NCBI GenBank assembly: GCA_028456385.1
Contig: JALNQF010000012.1
Location: forward strand, 62,001 to 126,000
Source of the DNA: Ophiosphaerella korrae
Lineage: Eukaryota; Ascomycota; Dothideomycetes; Pleosporales; Phaeosphaeriaceae
Length of the DNA stretch: 64,000 nucleotides
Direction of reading: 5' to 3'
Positions within the stretch are counted from its first letter, which is position 1. Each line of letters begins with the position of its first letter. The translations under genes were made by a program, and so were the position numbers. Of the stretch, positions 56,890-64,000 are shown one piece after another. Below the pieces are notes generated by a model that did not search any database, had not been told where the DNA came from, and saw nothing but the letters and a program-made list of their open reading frames with translations.

Positions 56890-59201
56890 ATGGACGGACG
56901 CCTCGAGGCACCGATGCTCAGCAACCTTAACCCAGCCCAGGCGCGCGCCCTCATCATCCGCGACGAACTCCGCTACTTCAACGCCCGCCACCTAGAGAAA
57001 TTCCTCGTCGGCGTCAGCCCCGATGAACCACCCTTATACCAGAAACAAAACGGCATCGTCGTCCCTCCCCTCATACTCATCACGCTCGGACCCAACGCCA
57101 CAAGCTTCGACCTAGGCAACGTCTTCTTCACAAACGATGCCACCTACGGCAATAGCACTCGAAACGCCTTTCTCACGATTGAAGATGGCGTTGTGGAAAT
57201 GCGGACTAAGGGTATGTTGCCGCTTAATGATGCGATTCGCAGGACTGTGCCGATCCACTCCTTCATTGCGAGAAATATCATTCCGCTGTTTGCGGAGAAG
57301 TTTCAGGTTATCAAGCAGAGGATGGACGTGTTGAACGAGGGGAGAAAGGCAGCGTTTAAGAGAGCTGGTGGGGCTGTGGAGCCGTTGAATAGTGGCGAGG
57401 TACGTTTATTCTTTCTTTGGTTTTTGAGTTTTTGAGTTTTTTTTTTGGTATTGCGTTCTGTTTGGTTGGGTAGATGGGCGTGGATTTTTGCAGTGGATGA
57501 AAGGGGAGCTCAGAGGTTGATTGGGGTATGTGGTGGGGTGGTCTCGGTAGGCACACGAGTTGTGACAGACTTTAGAACGGGGATTGGCACAGAGAAGGGT
57601 ATGTTGTCTACATTCAGCAAACTAATGACCGGCAGTCAATTGCGAGGCTTCAGTCTATAGGCTCACAGAACCAGGTGAAGAGTGGCCTGTCATCATGTAA
57701 GTTCTTCTTGATCTTTTAGTCATTAATGATTAATTTTCCGGCAGTAGCAAGTAGTGCCAGGGAACGACAACCGGGTGACCCTGTCGTCAAACATCAAGTC
57801 AACAGCAGCGACCACATTGTCCTCGAAACAATTCCCGCCAATGCAAAGCGTGCGACTTTCAACAACATTCCCGACCAAGCCAAAGTCGACTTATTCAACA
57901 ACATGGTCAAGACAGCGTTCCCCGGCTTCAACAATCTGATGACGGCGTCCTGGAATGTAGTCAGTGTGTATTCCAATATCGGCACTGACTTTCCTGAACT
58001 CCACCACACGATTGCGACGCTTAAGTCTGTCCTCCAAGATTTCGAAGAGTCGTTTGACAGACCGACTGAAAGGGCCGCTCTCAGGGTTCGCACTGACTTT
58101 GTGGCACCTCCACAAGCTCCAGTGAATAATAATGCAAACGATCGTTCTTCAGCTCAACCTAAGTTGGAGCCTAGAGATTCGCCTAGTCTTGCCCCTAAGG
58201 CGGAGTCGGAATCTGAACCTGAACCAGAGCAAGCACAAGAGCAAGAGCAAGAACCTGAGGAGGACCCTGAGACCAATCTCGAGCCTGAAAATGATCCTGA
58301 GCCTGTGCCCGAGCCCGAGACTGAGAATACGCAAGAAGTCTCAGGCGACGAGGCAATGCCTAGTCGAATGTCTAGTGATAGTCCCAAAGTCATTGTCACC
58401 CCCCGTGTTCGCAGCGGTACATCACCTCTCTTCATCGGCTCCCCAGAAGAGCGGGCTTCTCAACTGCACAGCCTATCCCCTACATCGCGACAGATGCCTC
58501 CACCCCCCCTTCCCGCCCACGCCTTGCAGAACCGCCGTCAAGAAGAAGTAAACAAGGCCAATGACCGCTCCACGCCCGCTCCGCTCGTACCCACCCACGA
58601 CACAAATTCCGCATCAACCCCATCGTCCGCCCGCTCAAAGGGCCTCAAGCACCCACGCGAGACCAGCCCCAAGGCGTCCACGAAGCCAAGTCTAGAGCTC
58701 CTCCGCCGCCGCGAGGCATACCAAGCCTCATGCATGGCCCCAAAGCGACAAAAGTTCGCAACCGTCCGCGACCTCTCCCCCTCCCCACCACCCGACTCCG
58801 ATCCGTCGGACGGCGAAGCACCCTCAGTGACCGTCAAAAAGGCCGCTCCCAAGCTACCCCTGGGGCCCAAGCGCTCATTCGCCGAGTTCCCGCTGGGCGA
58901 CCTGCGCACGCTGTTTCACAGCCGCAAGCACGACCTCGCGGAGAAGTTCGGCGGCGGCCAGAACGTCCCGCAGCTGTACCGCAAGGAGCTTCAGGACATC
59001 CAGCGCGCCATCGAGGATAAGGAGGACGCTGCTGACATGTTGGCTAGGAATGCGAGGCCGCTGCCCCCCGGTGGTGGGTTTCAGGGGAGCCCTGGGCTGA
59101 GGGCTCTGGCGGGCAGTTCGGCCTTGGGTATGGTCCGGCCCAGCAACAAGGCGCCTGTTGCGCCGATGCAGCATGTGAACAAGGAGAGGAAGAAGAAGTG
59201 A
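56890..59201 (+). CDS. Unrecognised conserved-looking protein with acidic PE-rich region
   Basis: Four exons are proposed: 56890-57391, 57494-57525, 57636-57696 and 57745-59201, giving 683 residues. The first junction is doubtful: the strong donor GAG|GTACGT at 57400 puts the next exon out of frame, while a weak GTGGCG donor at 57392 restores it. The N-terminal 165 residues look folded (RALIIRDELRYFNARHLEKF, PLILITLGPNATSFDLGNVF). A helical part around 200-300 (FNNMVKTAFPGFNNLMTASW) precedes a Glu/Pro repeat region (EPEPEQAQEQEQEPEEDPE), a disordered Ser/Pro stretch with Lys/Arg clusters, and a C-terminal helix (RKELQDIQRAIEDKEDAADM). I recognise no family. The basic clusters and disorder suggest a nuclear protein, which is inference only. 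Confidence 0.65.
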
Positions 59202-59813
59202 GTGGTGGTGGTGGAGTTGGGGCGGGACGAAATGCGCATGTAAAATAGATAAATTGGCATGTGGTGCGCCTGTATAATAGTTTTGCGATTAGCCATATAG
59301 GCTTTTAATGATTGTTTACCACAGAATTTTGGAATCTGATGCATGGTGATGATGATTATTATTACCTGTGCAGTACTAAAACCTACAGTTCTTTGATTGG
59401 GGCCCAGTCCTCGAATAACACAATAGCTTATTATACGCGAATAACTTAAGATGAGCATGTAATCAGAGAATAGCAAGACGGCGGAAGGAGTCTGTAGTAA
59501 AATACATAGGATATCCAGGTGGTGAAATGGAAAGAGAATCATCAGTGGCGAGGTTTGATAATTGAAGATGAAATTTTCGACATGTTGGTTCTAAATTGGG
59601 ACTCATGATCATACTTTGCCTCCTAACAACGACCGTGCCTTACCGAAAGGTAGCTCTCAGAACTTTTCAGATCCACCACTGAGCTCAAATACCCTGAGCT
59701 ACACAATCCGCTCCACAACAGTCGTAACCGACCAGATGAAGACTTTCCAGGAAAATATGCTCTACATGGCGAAAGGGTGACTTCCAAGATACATCGGAGG
59801 AGATCTAAGTGGG

Positions 59814-59841
59814 AAAAAAAAAAAGAAAAAAAAAAAAAAAA
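59814..59841 (+). repeat. A-rich tract
   Basis: 28 bases, all A apart from one G. Simple-sequence tract of no evident function. Confidence 0.9.
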
Positions 59842-60156
59842 CTCCCAGCCCTCTATAGCACCCACATCTTACTGAGCCCAGTCCACCTACTTCGTGCCAA
59901 TTCTCACCAGAGCGTAAGACAAGATACAGATGGACTAGGCTACTTTCCTTGACCATTTAGCGGTCTCCGATATCACAATAAGCCAAGGAAAGCTGAACCT
60001 TGTAAACTAAAGCCAAATGTTGTGTTGAGCAGCATTTGCCAGTGTATAGTTTACTGAGTCCTAAGGAAATGCGAAACCAAGACGAGTAGCATGGAAGGGG
60101 AAAGGAAATAGTTATGTTAGCTGCAAGGCCTTTTCGATTATTTTAACTACGTAGGG

Positions 60157-60181
60157 TTTTTTTTTTTTTTTTTTTTTTTTT
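60157..60181 (+). repeat. Poly-T tract of 25
   Basis: Uninterrupted T run in an intergenic region. No RNA gene structure is seen directly upstream; it may be the tail of a degenerate retroelement copy or simple slippage. Confidence 0.9.
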
Positions 60182-60552
60182 GCAAGGGTACTTGTGAGCC
60201 ACCTTTGAGGCTTGCTTTGCGAGTTCTAGTTACAAGATTAGACGGTTTGCGGATTAAGTTGTGGGAGTTTGGAGATATGAGGCTGGTGGTGGATTCCTAT
60301 GTATGGCGCTTCATTCATTTCAGTACGAGTGAAAGCACCGCCCGTATCTGCTTGTCTGTGTATTCCTGTGTATTCGCCCATACTGATGCTACTTTGAACT
60401 AAAATTTCACTTATATATTTGAAGCGCAGGCCCAAATCTCTATCAAAGATCTAGAGGATAAGTAGCGAAGTTTGTGTACACTCAAGATATTCAGACAAAG
60501 TGGGAGGAAGTTTTGTCGGCTCAAGGTGCTGGTGATTGATCAAAGCGCTTGT

Positions 60553-60570
60553 GGGGGGGGGGGGGGGGGG
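60553..60570 (+). repeat. Poly-G tract of 18
   Basis: Uninterrupted G run; length may be uncertain in any assembly because such tracts sequence poorly. Confidence 0.9.
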
Positions 60571-60748
60571 TTTAAGAGCATACATCAGATTCGTCAAATG
60601 CCGAATACTTGGGTCAGTGCAAAGACAAGAACATTGCATTTGTCCCTAGACATGGCAACCTCCAGAATTAGAAGAAAATCTGCTTGCATTCTTTTCGTAA
60701 AATCTTACAATTGTCGTGAAGTCGTGTCATCATGATTGCTTGCGTCTC

Positions 60749-63144
60749 TCATCGCAGAGTTCTCCAATCAGCAACTTGTCCCCGCTCCGCTACCGGCTCA
60801 TCAAAACTAACACCAAGACCATGACCCTCACCTCCCCTACTTATAGCATGGATAACAACATGGATATTCTCGGTCGGACTGTCGTTCTTCTTGTCATGCT
60901 TGTCCAAGCTCGCATCACCAACCAAGGTCTCCAGACCTGTGTTGCTCCTTCTGACGCCCCACGATTTCGCAGGCACAAAATCCTGTGACCTAAACGTTGA
61001 GCTATTTTCCTTCAACTTCAACAACGGATGCACGTGGTTGCTGAGGTCGAGACTTGCAATGAGTTGTCCATTTCCAGTGACTGGGACACCCTGGTCGCAC
61101 TCTGACCATTCCGCATATCCAGCTTCTTCGTGCGCGAGTCGCTGGAGCTGTAGGATGCTATTTTGTGACCATTCTATCGCACCATACAGTGGATGTGATT
61201 CCTTTTCGTTGTACTGATAATCGTCACGGAGCTGAAGCTTCCTGTATTTACGGCGTTGGAGGCATGCGACTAGTGGTTCGAGACCCATGTCCAGTATGAT
61301 GATGAGAACACCAAGTACCAGGATAAGAGATATGCCAAGGACATTGAAAGAAGAGTAGGTGTTGCTGAAAATCTTCTAATTTGTGCAGATATTTCGTGCA
61401 ACCGTTTCATTAGCCATCGGAGGCTGACGGAAATCCTCAAGTGCCTCGGGGATGCCATTAGCTACTGTTACGAATAGGTCTTGCATAGAAGCTAATGATC
61501 CTTTAACCCAGTGCTCAGCTTCAAGTTGCCACTGATTATCAGGCAAAGGCCCAGAGAAACCATAGGAAAGCCTATTGCGAGCCTGTAGTGCAGCAGCTCC
61601 TATGAAGCCGAGTGTACCGCTAATTGTGAAAATATTGGTAGTCCATAGTGGGTCAACCCACTTGATAGTCGCCCATTGGGAGTCCTCCGAGAAGATCTTC
61701 TTGAGCCGGGCACTCTTTCTTGAATCCGGGATACCTCGTAACGGTTCACACCTGTCATTCTTGGGAAGATTAGGATTACAATATTGAACTTGCTGTGTGC
61801 AAGCCAGGACACCTAAAGGCTCATCTTGGGCGTAGGCTTCGAACTTTTCCTGCGTGCCTTGGTCGGTGAGCTCTGAGGCTTTTTTATGAGCGGAGAACCA
61901 AGGATCATTTATTGGACTCGAGTAGTGGATTTCAGGCGAGCTTAGAAATGCGAGATGTAAATCAGCGTCGACTAGACGCAGAGCCGGGATTGGAATATAT
62001 TTATTGACGCCGGGAAGAAGTGCCTCATCTGGCGTCCCATAGTGATAAATAGACCCAAGTTGATATTCTAATCGGGGAATAGACGAACTACTCGTGTTAT
62101 CGCCAGGCAGGAATGCGTTGTTGACTGGTACTTCGTAGGTATAATTCAACACCTGCCGAGCGTTTTTGAATTTTCCATACATGTATCTCTTTATCATACC
62201 GTATTCGGTATTGTTATACTCTGTAGTATAACCTTGAGTTTTGAGCGGCGCACATTGATGGACAATGCGGAGCTGGAAACGATCTTTGGGTGGAGTGTTG
62301 ATTCCGAAATCCTCAAGGCTGTCCAAATACCCAGTGTCCATCATTAGATTGTCGTTCTGCAATTTGCAGATATTGTCTCCAAAGGGGCAAGGGATTCCGC
62401 GTGTTGAGGTAAGGGGTAGTCTGGGTTTAATGTATGTGTTGCATCCGTCTGTGTGTGTGTTGTTGGTATAGCATTGCGATCCATAGTTGAGATATGTGTT
62501 TGCTCTCTGCGCTTGATCTGGCAGTAACAGTGTGAGTTCTTTGTACTTGCTGTTCGCCTTCTCAAGGCTATAGGCGCCACATCGTGCCCCTTTGAGTAGG
62601 ACCTGATTCAGGGTTTCACTGGTGACATTGGACGAAAAGATTGACGCCACTCCAAAGGCAGCGGAAATCGCAAAAGACAGTGCGATTATTGGTAACAGCC
62701 GCCAGATGGGTCTCCGGGCTCGTTTCCCTGATCGCCAAGCAAACATGGACATCAAAAGTCTCCATGCGCCATCTTGCGCTGTATCTGAATTACGCAGGAT
62801 TGCCTACCTTTGGTGATAAAGCCCATCTTGTGGTTTGCTCGAGGAAAAGTGTCGATGCAGAATGAAACACGCAAGCCGAAAGAAACTGGGCTCATGTTAG
62901 ACAATACATGTTGGCTAGGCTGTTCCCTTACCTTTTGCCCACCATGCCAATAAAAATGGCCAAGAAGGCTATTAAGAAGCCACCATTTCGCCTTGTCAAA
63001 GTAATGGTTGCGCCCTGAACCTTTCCATGACTGCGAGAAATATGAAATTAGAACTATTTTCCAAGGCAGCCTTGCACAATTGGAATCTTACCTCCAATTT
63101 GTCCAGAAACCGAGATGGACGTCGTAGGAATTTGACGACGGCAT
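60749..63144 (-). pseudogene. Broken paralogue B of the fungal multi-pass membrane protein
   Basis: Using the intact copy at 16.5-18.7 kb as guide, three exons can be drawn: 63144-63092, 63030-62932 and 62885-60749, totalling 2,289 bp (763 codons), in frame from a family-like start (GFWTN, compare GFWIN in copy A) to the stop at 60749. Shared motifs in order include a first membrane segment ([16 protein letters not shown]), AWRLLMSMFAW, FGDNICKLQ, MMDTGYLDSLEDFGIN, PINDPWFSAHK, GVLACTQQVQYCNP, GPLPDNQW and the last membrane segment (LGISLILVLGVLIIILD). Two TAG codons interrupt this frame, at 62806-62804 and 61378-61376. The first aligns with a Gln in copy A, and no plausible intron removes either. 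The frame is otherwise unbroken, so decay seems recent, or the locus may use readthrough or a truncated product from an internal ATG at 62755. Confidence 0.75.
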
Positions 63145-64000
63145 AGTTATCCTGAGTATGGGACCTGAGTACGGGACCTGAGTTCAGGCGTACCATCTAA
63201 CGAGCTTGCAGCGGGAGGAGCCGTTCGTTGATTAAGTGTCAGCATGCGGCGCATTCTGCCTTTTGTATATAAGACATTTACACAGACCCAGTCTTCAAAG
63301 TCAGCAGAACGCAGCAAGGATGGTAACAATAGCAATCCTGGGTTAGCCAGCACCGTCGAAGCTAGAACGCTGGCATCGAGTTTAGAAACCTTCCTACATG
63401 GCCCTGAGGAGCGGTACCCAATGGATCCAACGCCACTGGCTCCCATTTTTGGAAAATGTACATGAAACATGGGTTGCCAAATCGCCCCAGAAATGCAGTG
63501 CTAATATAGCATGTCGCTCTTAGCGATTGGCGCAGATCATTTCCAGCTTGGAGGCTAACATGAGATAGCCGCTCGGGTCGACCAGTAACCGAACGCACAG
63601 CTCTATTTCGGTGGTGGGGTTGCTGACCCAGGGTATATTCAAAGGACTACTTCTGCAAAGTAGGTCCAGATTGGAAAGTCGTTCAGAAATCACGGAGCCT
63701 GTCATCAAAAAGAGTATGTCGATCAGATAGGGTCGGAAAGAGGGAGCGGTGTTGCGATTCATGGTCTATTTTTAGCAGCAAACGTGTGGGGCACCAGCAC
63801 GATGCGCAATACCTTATCATATCCAACCTACTAAGTGCCTATGTGCACATGCTATTGCCATTCCATTCCACTCCTTCTTCAGTTGATTATAAATAGTAGT
63901 CATCATAACATCGTTCCAGTGACGACTAACGATCAAGGAATAATACCCAGGTATTTTGTCTCCTCACACGGCCTCGTGCGTCCCTTTCGACATTCGCACC
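63145..64000. other. Right end of window, no supported gene
   Basis: A minus-strand ORF at 63762-63520 (80 codons, with a short hydrophobic segment DILFLMTGSV) and another at 63470-63147 have no recognisable similarity. The second lies just upstream of the pseudogene start and is probably its 5' flank. No RNA gene seen. Confidence 0.4.

Larger units (their letters stand above)
59202..60748. other. Intergenic with long homopolymer runs
   Basis: 1.5 kb between the 56.9-kb gene and the broken membrane-protein paralogue. Short ORFs only, no recognisable domain. It contains A-rich, T25 and G18 tracts, listed separately. Confidence 0.5.

Noticed and set aside
62780..62807. A short intron removing the first TAG in the broken paralogue
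   Set aside because: The only GT...AG pairs there span 23 or 29 bases, too short for fungal splicing, and shift the frame.
1..64000. CRISPR arrays, operons, ribosome binding sites and riboswitches
   Set aside because: The window is eukaryotic; no regularly spaced repeats or bacterial-type signals were seen.

Overview
The window is nuclear DNA of a filamentous ascomycete fungus. Almost every gene carries short introns (about 44-136 bp, mostly near 50 bp) with GT...AG borders and CTAAC-like branch sites. Many products are fungus-specific or fungus-typical: DUF2015, the giant DUF3638 protein, a NACHT NLR-like protein, a Dal5-like permease and a tannase-family esterase. A placement in the Dothideomycetes, probably Pleosporales, is an inference from gene style and CCTAGGTAGG-type intergenic motifs, not a demonstrated fact. 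Exon joins below were worked out by hand from splice signals and reading-frame continuity; every proposed multi-exon CDS sums to a multiple of three.

Layout. 0-8.4 kb: a possible partial gene at the left edge, a fungal NLR-N-terminus-like protein of unknown function, the splicing factor SF3b49, a DUF2015 membrane protein and ribosomal protein eL28. 8.4-10.5 kb: a gene-free stretch with two small inverted-repeat (MITE-like) elements. 10.5-21 kb: tRNA methyltransferase subunit TRM6, a prenylated MINDY-type deubiquitinase, an intron-containing tRNA-Gly(CCC), a multi-pass membrane protein and GET4.

22.7-42.4 kb is the most accessory-looking part: a SNF2/RING helicase-like protein transcribed divergently from a NACHT NLR-like protein that ends in C2H2 zinc fingers, then a tannase/feruloyl-esterase-family protein and a 3,123-residue DUF3638-type giant protein with a P-loop-like motif. 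44.4-53 kb holds a secreted choice-of-anchor-B/LVIVD-like protein, cyclin H, a Dal5-type MFS permease with a polythreonine microsatellite, and an FAD monooxygenase with a GC-AG intron. 53-59.2 kb holds a divergent ubiquitin-proteasome pair (UBC1-type E2 and RPT2) and an unrecognised 683-residue protein. 60.7-63.1 kb carries a paralogue of the 16.5-18.7 kb membrane protein that is interrupted by two in-frame TAG codons.

Functionally, housekeeping genes (splicing, translation, tRNA modification, TFIIH kinase, tail-anchored protein insertion, ubiquitin-proteasome) are interleaved with accessory genes. The strongest candidates for something new are the divergent SNF2-RING/NACHT-zinc-finger pair with its giant P-loop neighbour, and the decaying membrane-protein paralogue.
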